Below, piece after piece: positions 14,905 through 23,200 of a stretch of 39,920 bases of DNA. Numbering within the stretch: the first letter of the stretch is position 1; each line of letters opens with the position of its first letter. Source of the DNA: Phascolarctobacterium succinatutens CAG:287 (lineage in GTDB: Bacteria > Bacillota > Negativicutes > Acidaminococcales > Acidaminococcaceae); NCBI RefSeq assembly GCF_000434895.1, contig NZ_FR892819.1, positions 1 to 39,920 on the forward strand. Reading direction: 5' to 3'. A program made the translations under genes and the position numbers. The notes under the pieces are model-generated. The model saw nothing but the letters and a program-made list of their open reading frames with translations, was not told the DNA's origin and did no database searches.

Positions 14905-15378
14905 TTAAAGCTTTGATTCATTTATACTACACGTTTTATAGAAATATCTGAAGTAATCTGGTCCAGTTTCCCATAATCCAGCTTCAAAATCATATAGGGC
15001 TTTATAAGCTTCGGGATTTAAGATTTTGTGTCTCGTTTCCTGCCAGGAAATACCTTCTTCATCAGCCATATCCATAATAGCATCAGTCAAAATCAAATCT
15101 GCACAAAACCTTTCTTGTTCGGTACTTTTATCCGTAACTGCCTCTAGTTTATTACAAACTACTCCTTCAAGCTTAACACCATTTATTTTTAACATCTCTA
15201 CAATATCGTTAACAGCACACTCGTCACTACTTAAACTTAACATATCATACGTATCTTCAATATACTTCCATACACCATACGTCTCAAACAATTTATTAGT
15301 ATCAGCAGACGAAACTTGCAATTTTTCGCAGAACATTCTAAAGATACGTACTTCAAAAAAGATAAGTTCATTTAACAT
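14905..15378 (-). CDS. DUF3791-like protein
   Basis: A 157-residue acidic protein. The N-terminal half (FFEVRIFRMFCEKLQVS, then LFETYGVWKYIEDTYDML and DDIVEML-like NDIVEMLK) resembles DUF3791, a small domain of unknown function found in gut Firmicutes, often next to DUF3990 genes. The C-terminal half (CADLILTDAIMDMADEEGIS, ILNPEAYKALYDFE, GLWETGPDYFRYF) forms a second helical region. AAGGAGG precedes the ATG, and TACAAT with an upstream TTGTTG at 17-base spacing could be its promoter. No DUF3990 partner is present. DUF3791/3990 pairs have been suggested to act as toxin-antitoxin modules, but I know of no proof. Confidence 0.6.
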   Translation of the reverse strand: MLNELIFFEVRIFRMFCEKLQVSSADTNKLFETYGVWKYIEDTYDMLSLSSDECAVNDIVEMLKINGVKLEGVVCNKLEAVTDKSTEQERFCADLILTDAIMDMADEEGISWQETRHKILNPEAYKALYDFEAGLWETGPDYFRYFYKTCSINESKL

Positions 15379-15490
15379 GATTGCGTTCCTCCTTAATACT
15401 AATATTGTAGCTTACACACTAAAAAACAACAATACATTCAACTATGCTATATTGATTTTATTAATACCGCTTCAGGTTAGTTCACCTATT

Positions 15491-15715
15491 TTATCGTACC
15501 GGTACTTTATAGGCAACAATATTTTCCAAAGATAACGCTCGCGTCGTAAGGTAATATGTACCTACGCCATTAGTCCATTGCATTTCTATTGTTGTGGTAA
15601 TCCATTGTCTGTCTAGTAAAACTTCAAAAATACTACCACAATGCAATTCTCGTTCATCTCCTTCTCCTTTAATCACATATCTATCAGTTCGACGATTGTA
15701 TACTAATTGTTTCAT
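15491..15715 (-). CDS. DUF5348-like small protein
   Basis: A 74-residue protein beginning MKQLVYNRRTDRYVI, with GERELHCGS-like DERELHCGSIFEVLLDRQW, then TTIEMQWTNGVGTYYLT. This matches the pattern of DUF5348 proteins (YNRESDRY, LHCG, W..TRIEM.W), which are common on integrative and mobilizable elements of Firmicutes and have no known function. AGGAAGGAG precedes the ATG. It lies 112 bases upstream of the DUF3791-like gene in the same direction and may share a transcript with it. Confidence 0.65.
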   Translation of the reverse strand: MKQLVYNRRTDRYVIKGEGDERELHCGSIFEVLLDRQWITTTIEMQWTNGVGTYYLTTRALSLENIVAYKVPVR

Positions 15716-15834
15716 ATCGCTGTACTCCTTCCTAAAATTGACTTTATAAATTGTACCCTACTTATCTCTATCATGCATAGTATGTTGTTTTGCGTAGAGC
15801 TTATTAGATGTTTGATATATTATTGTTAAGAGAG

Positions 15835-16208
15835 TAGGGGCGGAGTAGTGTTAATGGATTTTTTGCCTTGTTGAGCAGAGGAGGAAACAGACACTGCTCC
15901 CTATAGCAGCTCAAAAAATGAGTTACTATAGGGTATGCTTGGTTGGCTAATCATCGCCCCGCCGTCGTCGTGAGGTATCCATCCACCCATCTCCTGCATA
16001 TGAGTTACATCAATCAGCTAAAATCAGTCCTAGCCGTCCGTAACCTACCCCGACGTAATGTCGCCTGATTACCATACCGCGCCGTTATGGCCGCGCACGC
16101 CACTAAACGATCCTGGTAGGAGAGGTATGCCAGTCTGTCCGCTTGTCCAGGCGTCAGATCGTTGCGGTTGCTTGGGCGGTGTCCGCTACACCGGCGTTTT
16201 TTTGTGTT
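15835..16208 (+). ncRNA. GC-rich structured non-coding tract, candidate large RNA
   Basis: This 370-base stretch is much richer in G and C than its surroundings and holds no convincing ORF. GGGGCG (15837-15842) can pair with CGCCCC (15955-15960), closing a domain that contains GAGCAG/CTGCTC (15873-15899), CCCTATAG/CTATAGGG (15899-15933) and AGCTCA/TGAGTT. Downstream are CGAC/GTCG, GCGC/GCGC and CTGG/CCAG hairpins, and the tract ends in CGGTGT-CCGCT-ACACCG followed by GCG and seven T residues. An AT-rich region (15800-15830) could hold the promoter, but no consensus is clear. It may be a large structured RNA. I could not assign a class, and it does not match tmRNA, RNase P, SRP or 6S RNA by eye. 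Confidence 0.45.
16182..16203 (+). terminator. Intrinsic terminator ending the GC-rich tract
   Basis: CGGTGT pairs with ACACCG around CCGCT, followed by GCGTTTTTTT. Only the plus strand has the T tract, which fixes the direction of the presumed transcript. Confidence 0.7.
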
Positions 16209-16269
16209 TCGCCTCGGCGGCGACCGCAGTGTTAGTCCGTTAACCACTACAGCAATCCTAGATAATCTA

Positions 16270-16298
16270 TTGCCTAAATTAGATTAATGGTGTATAAT
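16270..16298 (+). promoter_or_regulatory. Consensus-like promoter with no ORF behind it
   Basis: TTGCCT (16270-16275), a 17-base spacer and TATAAT (16293-16298) form a strong sigma-A promoter. Copies of TAATCTA or TAGATTA in both orientations occur at about 16263, 16280, 16295 and 16335, inside and around the boxes, as operator sites often do. No protein-coding frame with a ribosome site follows before the hairpin cluster at 16456-16680, so a short non-coding RNA or leader is likely. Confidence 0.6.
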
Positions 16299-16455
16299 CT
16301 AAGTAGCTAATTGGATAGGCGTTCTGGCTAGATTATTGTCGGCTTGAGCGCTTATTTTATTTTGGGGGACGACTACATTTTGAGTACACTTTGACTCCGT
16401 TTCTCCAAAAACTGGATAAACTGGGTATAAAAAAGGTAAAAATTATAAACAAAAA

Positions 16456-16494
16456 GCACTATTCCATTAACTGATAAAGCTAATGAAATAGTGC
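16456..16494. repeat. Imperfect 17-bp hairpin
   Basis: Left arm 16456-16472 pairs with 16478-16494 with two mismatches and a five-base loop. On the minus strand it is followed by CTTTTTG and could act as a terminator in that direction. Confidence 0.6.
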
Positions 16495-16563
16495 GCAAAA
16501 AGAAGTTAAATAATTGCGGCGCTGGGATACCAGCACTACATATTGTTTAAAGTCTTCTGTTTA

Positions 16564-16602
16564 TGACCTCTATGCACTATATCTAGTGCATAGAGGTTTT
16601 TT
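16564..16602 (+). terminator. Strong hairpin terminator upstream of the sigma-helicase operon
   Basis: ACCTCTATGCACTA pairs with TAGTGCATAGAGGT around a short loop and runs into TTTTTT. It would end any transcript from the promoter at 16270. Confidence 0.85.
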
Positions 16603-16677
16603 GGTTCTATAATAAGTGTTGGAAGTATTGACTTAATCCAAGTCAATACCCCAACACTTATTATAGAACCGCTTTTT
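16603..16677 (+). terminator. Very long perfect hairpin with T-tract
   Basis: An outer 20-bp perfect stem (16603-16622 with 16651-16670) and an inner 10-bp stem (16625-16634 with 16640-16649) form a single 68-base hairpin followed by GCTTTTTT. It is a second terminator directly after the first. The unusual length also recalls the folded ends of small mobile repeats. Confidence 0.75.
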
Positions 16678-16803
16678 TATATGTAATTGAGAATTTATGG
16701 GCTGCTAGGGGCTAAATCAAGCTATACTTTTCAAAAACTATGCTGTTTCTCAAAAACTGATTATGTATAACCACCGAATAATAAAAACGATTATAAAAAA
16801 CCG

Positions 16804-16832
16804 TTGACAAAACATGGCGGTGGGTATATAAT
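16804..16832 (+). promoter_or_regulatory. Near-perfect promoter of the MTase-like/sigma/helicase operon
   Basis: TTGACA (16804-16809), a 17-base spacer and TATAAT (16827-16832) match the sigma-A consensus exactly. The first gene starts 54 bases after the -10 box behind GGAGGG. The promoter implies strong expression by the housekeeping sigma factor, unless a repressor acts. The encoded sigma factor is therefore probably not needed to transcribe its own operon. Confidence 0.92.
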
Positions 16833-16885
16833 TAAGACATACTAAGTTAGGATAGTAAAATGAGTAACAAAATGGAGGGATTAAA

Positions 16886-18643
16886 TTGGCTAACGATATT
16901 TTGAATACAAAAATTAATGAGGCTACTTGGGAAATTAAAAACACATTGAGAATGAATGGCCTCCAAGACAACTACTTTACTTTTAGTTCTATTGTATTCC
17001 TTCTCTATAAGGCAAGTATCAGAATTGATTCCCATGATCTGAGTTACAACGATGTTTTATCAACTTTAAATGAAAATGAAAGAATGGTTGTAATGGATTC
17101 AATGTTTTTACGTAATCATGAAGTTGAGATTTGGGAACAAGTCAAAGGATTGTCTGTAAAATATACGCCTGCAGTATTCGCTCAAATACTTTTAAATACA
17201 GAGGACGAGAAATTTGGTCGATCATATGGGTTCATTGATAGGCCTAAGTGCTTTATTGGGCTTTTAGAAGAAATCCTAGATATTCACGATGGCGAAAAGT
17301 TTTTAGAGACTTCTTGTGGTATCGGAGATACCTTGATTGCTCTGAGCCAAAAGTATGACTGCAAATTCACTGCATACGAAGTTGATTCGATGGCCAAAGG
17401 CATAGCTAGTATTAGATATGGTCTGCTGAATAAGGCATGCACAATTATTAATAGACCGTTTTTACATTTGGAACACAAGCGTAATCTTGATGTAAAGCCT
17501 TGTTATGATAAAATCCTCTCTATGCATCCTCTGGGGTTAAGGGCTGCATTTAGTGGCTTAACTGAGGAAGGATATGTTGAATCTATTAATAATGAGTTTT
17601 GCTACCAAATTTTAAAAAGTGGCACCTCCTTAGATTGGCTTTATGCTATAGGTGCAGAAAAGGCTTTAGCAGATAACGGTAAAGCGGTTTTGCTTGTTGC
17701 CGATGGTTGTTTAATGAATGGCCTAGATGAGCAGCCTAGGAGATACTTTGTAGAGAATGGCTTGCTTGAAGCTGTTATTAGCTTGCCACCCAAGCTATTC
17801 TCTGTAATTGGTGTAAATCTATCCCTGTTGGTTTTGAGCAAAGGTAATAAATATACCCGTTTGGTTAACGCTAGAAAGTTCTATCAGCCTGGCAGAAGAC
17901 AAAACATTATGTCCGCTGAGGACATTTCTAAAATCATGGATGCTTATCACAATGGTGGTAAATATACCGTTGATATTACGGCCGGCGATATTCAGACTAA
18001 TTCCTACTCCTTGAGTCCCGAAAGATACATGGCTGTAGATACTATTGACCTAAAGAATCCTGTACCATTGGCTAGTGTGGTTGATAGCTTTGGCCGTACA
18101 GCTCCTTTAAATGCAGCACAACTCGACGAATTGGCTTCGGATGAGCCCACTGATATTAAATATGTTAGATTGGCGGATGTGCAAGATAATATGGTTAACA
18201 AGGAATTACCTTACCTAAAAGCTGTGGATAAAAAATATGAAAAGTACTTCTTAGAAAATGACGATATGTTGCTCTCTAAGAATGGTTACCCCTTTAAAGT
18301 TGCTATAGTAAAAGTTGCAGAAGGTGAGAAAATCTTGCCGGTGGGCAATATGCATGTCTTAAAGGTAAATAAAAATAAGCTTGATATAGTGTACCTAAAG
18401 GCATTTTTGGAGAGTTCCAAAGGCATTGGACTCCTGAAGAGCGTTGTTTCTGGAACCACTATTCCAGTTGTAAACCTAGCAAGCTTAAAGAAAATGCCTA
18501 TTGAGCTACCTACTATGGAGCAGCAGAAAAAGATCACTGAGAAATATAAAACCATTAGCGATGAAATCGCTCTGTTGAAGCTTAAGATTGAAAGGGCCAA
18601 TGATAGATTGGCCAGAATCTTGGACGAAGAGGATGGTGAATAG
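16886..18643 (+). CDS. HsdM-like methyltransferase-fold protein with degenerate catalytic motif and HsdS-like tail
   Basis: A 585-residue protein with the overall plan of N6-adenine methylases: a helical N-terminal domain (1-110), a Rossmann domain, and the HsdM-typical LLEAVISLPPKLF and SLSPERYM segments. Motif I reads ETSCGIGDT (141-149), but where motif IV should read NPPF/Y the sequence is SMHPLG (212-217), so methylation is probably lost. The C-terminal third (about 400-585) looks like an HsdS target-recognition half: YVRLADVQ, NDDMLLSKNGYPFKVAIV, VVSGTTIPVVNLASLKKMPIELP, then a MEQQKKITEKY coiled coil. It may have become a DNA-recognition protein. The TTG start lies behind GGAGGG, 54 bases after a consensus promoter. 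It is the first gene of a four-gene operon and ends two bases before the next. Confidence 0.85.
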   Translation: MANDILNTKINEATWEIKNTLRMNGLQDNYFTFSSIVFLLYKASIRIDSHDLSYNDVLSTLNENERMVVMDSMFLRNHEVEIWEQVKGLSVKYTPAVFAQILLNTEDEKFGRSYGFIDRPKCFIGLLEEILDIHDGEKFLETSCGIGDTLIALSQKYDCKFTAYEVDSMAKGIASIRYGLLNKACTIINRPFLHLEHKRNLDVKPCYDKILSMHPLGLRAAFSGLTEEGYVESINNEFCYQILKSGTSLDWLYAIGAEKALADNGKAVLLVADGCLMNGLDEQPRRYFVENGLLEAVISLPPKLFSVIGVNLSLLVLSKGNKYTRLVNARKFYQPGRRQNIMSAEDISKIMDAYHNGGKYTVDITAGDIQTNSYSLSPERYMAVDTIDLKNPVPLASVVDSFGRTAPLNAAQLDELASDEPTDIKYVRLADVQDNMVNKELPYLKAVDKKYEKYFLENDDMLLSKNGYPFKVAIVKVAEGEKILPVGNMHVLKVNKNKLDIVYLKAFLESSKGIGLLKSVVSGTTIPVVNLASLKKMPIELPTMEQQKKITEKYKTISDEIALLKLKIERANDRLARILDEEDGE

Positions 18644-18645
18644 AA

Positions 18646-19176
18646 TTGCTGAATGTTGAAGAATTGATGGAATTGGAAGAGAAGTTCCGCAAGACTATTG
18701 CTGAAAAGTCAGAAGAAATTTTGTCAAAACTAAATAGGGATGGCAAATTGGAGGAAGTACTAGAGTTATTGGGACTAGCAGATTTATTGGCAGATGATTG
18801 TGCATATAAACCTTACAAGACGGGGAAGGTGTTTATTGTTGGACAATGTGAAGTAAAAATGCAACAATTACTTGGCCTCATAAAAGGTATGGGATTTGAC
18901 AAGAATCGTTTTGAGTTCTGCTTAGACTATGATGATGTCAAACGCTTTAATTTTGAAAAGTTATTCTGGAGACCGGAAAATACTTTGGTCCTTGTTGGTC
19001 CAATGCCACACAAAACATGCGGTACAGGTGATTATAGTAGTGCCATTGAAGCAATTACTCAGAGACCTGGCTCACCTAATGTTATAAGATGTGGTAGTAA
19101 TTCACTCAAAATGACAAAGAGCAGTATTCGTGATGCACTGCAGCAGGCATTGGATTTAGGAATGGTTGTTGCTTAA
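18646..19176 (+). CDS. Unknown 176-residue protein of the sigma-helicase operon
   Basis: The first 45 residues form an acidic helical region (LMELEEKFRKTIAEKSEEIL). They are followed by a compact alpha/beta domain: KVFIVGQCEVKMQQLLGLIKG at about 60-80, FEFCLDYDDVKRFNFEKL, and TLVLVGPMPHKTCGTGDYSS with IRCGSNSLKMTKSSIRDAL. Repeated strand-loop-helix units with VGQ and VGP suggest a Rossmann-like fold distantly reminiscent of DUF2325, but I cannot assign it. The TTG start is two bases past the methylase-like stop, indicating coupling. Conserved-looking polar motifs (PHKTCGTGDYSS) hint at a binding or catalytic role. No known defence component is recognised. Confidence 0.75.
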   Translation: MLNVEELMELEEKFRKTIAEKSEEILSKLNRDGKLEEVLELLGLADLLADDCAYKPYKTGKVFIVGQCEVKMQQLLGLIKGMGFDKNRFEFCLDYDDVKRFNFEKLFWRPENTLVLVGPMPHKTCGTGDYSSAIEAITQRPGSPNVIRCGSNSLKMTKSSIRDALQQALDLGMVVA

Positions 19177-19210
19177 AGTAGTTAATAATTGAGTAGATGG
19201 TGGTGAGGGC

Positions 19211-20272
19211 ATGAATTTAAACTATGTTTTACAGGCATTAAAACCATATATGAGAGACAATAATGTGATTTTATTGCCTGGCTTTAATGTGGCTTTTAAA
19301 TATTTGGGTGAAGAACTAAAGCATGAGATTCAGAATGAATTGAGCTCTAGAGGATATGTTTTTATTAACATGAGTTCGGTTGATTATGATTCTCGGATTA
19401 ATGCGGGTAGAGGTGAGTTAGTTAAGCCAAATAATACTGCTGATGAGATAACATATTATCCCGCATCTAATGAGGTAAAGCAGAGCAATGAAATATTGTG
19501 TGCCCTCATCAAAAGAGGCAACGAAAAAGCAAAGAATGATATATGCATAAAAAACCAAAGGCTTGTGTATATGTTTGCGACTAAGTATTTAAACTTTGCT
19601 GGAAATGATTTGGAGTTAGAAGACCTGGCGCAATATGGTATGATGGGCTTGTTGCGGGCCACTGAAACTTTTGATAGTAGTATTGCAGAAAAATTTTCCA
19701 CATATGCAGTGCCTTGGATAAAACAACATATTTTAAGAGCCATTTATGATAATGGATTTACTATTAGAGTACCTGTACATCTGATGGAAATCATAACTAA
19801 AGTGACTGCTTTGGACAACAGATTATACCGTGAGGGAATAGATTTACCAGAGAGAATTACCAAGATAGCGATTGAACTAGATATAGACACCGCAAGAGTT
19901 GAAGAAGTAATGGTGATACGCAACTGTTACCTTAATACTGTCTCTTTAGATGTGCCGGTTGGGGAGGAAGAAGAAACGGTATTGGGAGAGTTCGTTTCTG
20001 ATGAAGGTAAACCGTCCGTGGAAGATCAGGTAATGGCGGCAGCCTTAAGAGATTCCATTGATGCAGCACTATCTCAATTGAAAAGCAAAGAAAGGGATAT
20101 AATTATAGAGCGCTTCGGTTTAGATAGTGGGCATCCCAAAACTTTGGAGTTGATTGGGCAAAAATATGGCGTGACCAGAGAACGCATTCGACAAATTGAA
20201 GCAAAAGCATTGAAGAAATTGCGTAGCCATCATTTTAGGCAGCTCTTTAATGATTATTACGAGGAGAGGTGA
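19211..20272 (+). CDS. Sigma-70 family sigma factor with extra N-terminal domain
   Basis: A 353-residue sigma factor. Region 2 is clear: NQRLVYMFATKYL at 115-127, EDLAQYGMMGLLRATETFD at 137-155 and KFSTYAVPWIKQHILRAI at 161-178. Region 3 begins IRVPVHLMEII, and region 4.2 is the helix-turn-helix ELIGQKYGVTRERIRQIEA near 313-331. It thus resembles primary and group 2-3 factors, not ECF sigmas. The first ~100 residues are unrelated to sigma 1.1 and contain NNVILLPGF with SSRGYVFIN, which resembles the start of the next gene's product. ATG 19211 follows GGTGAGGG. It lies between the 176-residue gene and the helicase, only four bases from the helicase start. A dedicated sigma factor in a defence-type operon is unusual. 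Confidence 0.92.
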   Translation: MNLNYVLQALKPYMRDNNVILLPGFNVAFKYLGEELKHEIQNELSSRGYVFINMSSVDYDSRINAGRGELVKPNNTADEITYYPASNEVKQSNEILCALIKRGNEKAKNDICIKNQRLVYMFATKYLNFAGNDLELEDLAQYGMMGLLRATETFDSSIAEKFSTYAVPWIKQHILRAIYDNGFTIRVPVHLMEIITKVTALDNRLYREGIDLPERITKIAIELDIDTARVEEVMVIRNCYLNTVSLDVPVGEEEETVLGEFVSDEGKPSVEDQVMAAALRDSIDAALSQLKSKERDIIIERFGLDSGHPKTLELIGQKYGVTRERIRQIEAKALKKLRSHHFRQLFNDYYEER

Positions 20273-20276
20273 GCAT

Positions 20277-23200
20277 ATGCAACAATATTTTGTTGAACTA
20301 ATAAAAGCTAAATTAGAGAATCTGTATATAGATGAGAATACTATTGTTGTCCTGAAGGGGTTTTCAAAGGATGTTTTGGCCGCTTTTGGTTGCGAAACAG
20401 CTGATTTGCAGGCAGCCGTAAAGAATAAAATAATGTATTTTGCTAGTGTGATTTCTAAAAGAAAGTATATTTCTTATGAAGAATACCTTTTGCTGGCAAC
20501 TTTTATACAGGAACAATTCAATAATGTATATGTAGTGAATAATAACCTCTTCATGAACAAGTACCCCTTGAATGTGTGCTTTGATGAGGAGACAAAGAAT
20601 AATCTTTTGAACCATTATTTGGTTACTGATGATGATTCACAAGATGATTTAGCAATTGGTAATATTGATAAATACGTTGAGATTTATGATGATTTCCAAA
20701 GTGTAAATGGCCAAATAGTGGGTGCATATTGCGCTTTGAAGGCTGGTGATGAAACAGGGGTAACACAGGTTAATGTTTTTGACTCTAATGTTGAGAAGCT
20801 CACTGTTAAGGATAATGCAGTTCAGGAAATATTCTATTTGAACGAAGAGAATGATTTCATTAGTTTAGTTCTAAAGGCTGAGTCTTTGGCTGGAGAAATA
20901 TTTATTGACATTAATGGATACGTTGGAGATAGATTTCTGTTAGAGGAACATTTGGCATATTTAGCTAGCATTATTAGAGATAGGGCTAGTTTATATTTTG
21001 TGTCTTTGGAGTCCGAAGAAGAAGGCTATAACAGCAGAAAAGAGTTCACCCAAATATTAAAAAAATATTGGGGCTATGATAGTTTTAGAGAATTACAGGT
21101 TTACAATCTGAAGAAACTCAACGATGGTAAAGAACGAGAGATTGTTAGCATCTCTCAGGAAAGAATTATTGCTAACCTAACGGATGAAGCCGAAAAAGCA
21201 AGCAATAACCAAAGCTATAGAGATTTGTTTGTTACTGCTCCGACTGGCTCAGGAAAATCTGTTATGTTCCAGATTCCTGCTATTTATTTAGCTGAAAAGT
21301 ATAATTACCTTACAATAGTCATTTCACCTTTAATAGGCTTGATGAATGATCAGGTTTATAATTTGAGCAAGCGTGAATACAAATATGTTGAAACGATAAA
21401 TTCTGACCTTTCTAATATCGTAAAGGAAGATATTAGGCGCAAGGTTGCAGAAAATAAGATTCACATTCTTTACATTTCCCCCGAAACCTTATTGAGTCGT
21501 AGTGACATTACTAGTTTAATTGGGGACAGGACTATAGGCATGGTTATTGTTGACGAAGCTCACATTGTTACTACCTGGGGAAAGCAATTCAGACCTGACT
21601 ATTGGTATTTAGGTGACTATATTCGCAAACTGCGTAGAGAGAGGGACAAAAAATTCGTTGTTGCCACTTTTACGGCCACAGCTATTTACCATGGTTTTGA
21701 AGATATGTATTCTGAAACACTGAATAGCCTGCATATGATTAATCCTATTACTTATTTAGGCTATGTGAGGAGAAATGACATAAAGATTACTATTAATAGA
21801 CTAAAACCTCCTCCTGGAAAACCTGTTGAATATGAGCTGGATAAGTTTGATGAGATTATGCAGATTGCCAACGAAGCGGTCGTTACCTGTAAAAAAACCT
21901 TAATATATTTCCCAACCGTAGCCTTAATTAACAGATGTGAAGAATTCTTGCGGGCACAGAACCCGTTAGTTGCAAAATACTTGGCTGTATACCATGGTGC
22001 CTTGAGCAAAGATAGAAAAAGCGACGCATATGAGGGCTTTAAAAAGCATTATGATAGTGGGAACCCAGATTCTCCTGAGAATGAAGGCATCAGATTTGTA
22101 ATGCTTGCCACTAAAGCTTTTGGTATGGGTGTAGATATAGACGATATTGAAAAAGTCGTTCATTTTGCTCCTACCGGCAATGTATGTGATTATGTTCAGG
22201 AAATTGGTAGAGCCGCCAGAAAAGAAGGGTTAAATGGTGAGGCTTATTACCACTATAATAGCAGGGATTTTAAACACATTAATAGATTACATGGCCTTTC
22301 TTCTATTAGAAAGTCTCAGCTTATTGAAGTAATTAGCAAGATTGTCGAATTGTACAAGCGTTCTTTGGCTGGTAACGGTGGTCGACCAACCCGCAAGCGT
22401 CACTCTATGCTTCTTGATGCAGAGAACTTTGCTTATATTTTTGGTGACCCAAGGGGTGATGAGGATAATACTATTAACAAAGTAAAAACTGCTTTGTTGA
22501 TGATTCAAAAGGATTACGAAAACCAGAAGGGCTATTCTCCGATTTATGTAAAACCTATTCCCATGTTTGCTAATGGCTACTTTCAAATTAGTAGTGTAAT
22601 GCAAGAAAAAATAGCAAATAGATTTCCTGGATGCGTTAGCCGCATAGATACAAAGTTCCCCGACATATGCAAGGTTAACCTGAAAAGAATTTGGGAACAA
22701 GCGTACCATAGTATGTCCTTTCAAAAGTTTAAATATTTGCTTTATACCAAGAGTGATGAATTGTCCTTCAATAAGAAGTTTGATTTAACTGCTGCCCTTC
22801 AAGTGAAAATAGATTTTCAAAGTAATGCCAAGGCTTTGTATAAAAGACTATGGGGGGTTTTTGAAAATATTATTTATAAGCATGTTGAAGATGGTAAATA
22901 CGTTAGTGTTAATACCATTGCGATGGAATTCAAGAGACAAGCTAATATAGAAGAGTACAAGGCTCGGTCTATTACAGAAGTTATTATTGCGTCCATGGAT
23001 TCGTTCCGTAAAAGATATATGAAACAGCCCACCAGAATTGTGCAGGAAATGTCCAATAGAAAAGGTGAGATAACATATTGTTTCTTTAGTGCTGTAAACC
23101 ATTATTTTGCCTGGGTTAGCAGAAGGTTTGATGACATAATCCGAGAAACGATAGATGGTGAACTGTATTTAATTGATAATGCCAACAGCAAGGCAGGCGA

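Noticed and set aside
15860..15935. GAGGAAA followed by GCTCCCTATAGCAG, reminiscent of the RNase P RNA core
   Set aside because: None of the other conserved RNase P elements follow in order (no second P4 strand ACAGAA, no L-shaped specificity domain), so the likeness is too short.
16014..16247. Open frames of 60-80 residues on both strands in the GC-rich tract
   Set aside because: No ribosome sites, Arg-rich composition typical of translated structured RNA, and a terminator interrupts the region.
7000..16800. Search for tRNA genes, integrase attachment repeats and CRISPR arrays as island borders
   Set aside because: I found no tRNA-like cloverleaf, no integrase gene and no regularly spaced repeats with unique spacers; the 18-bp array has no spacers.
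16886..18643. Calling this gene an active type I hsdM
   Set aside because: The catalytic NPPF/Y motif is replaced by SMHPL and no hsdR accompanies it, so an active methylase label would mislead.
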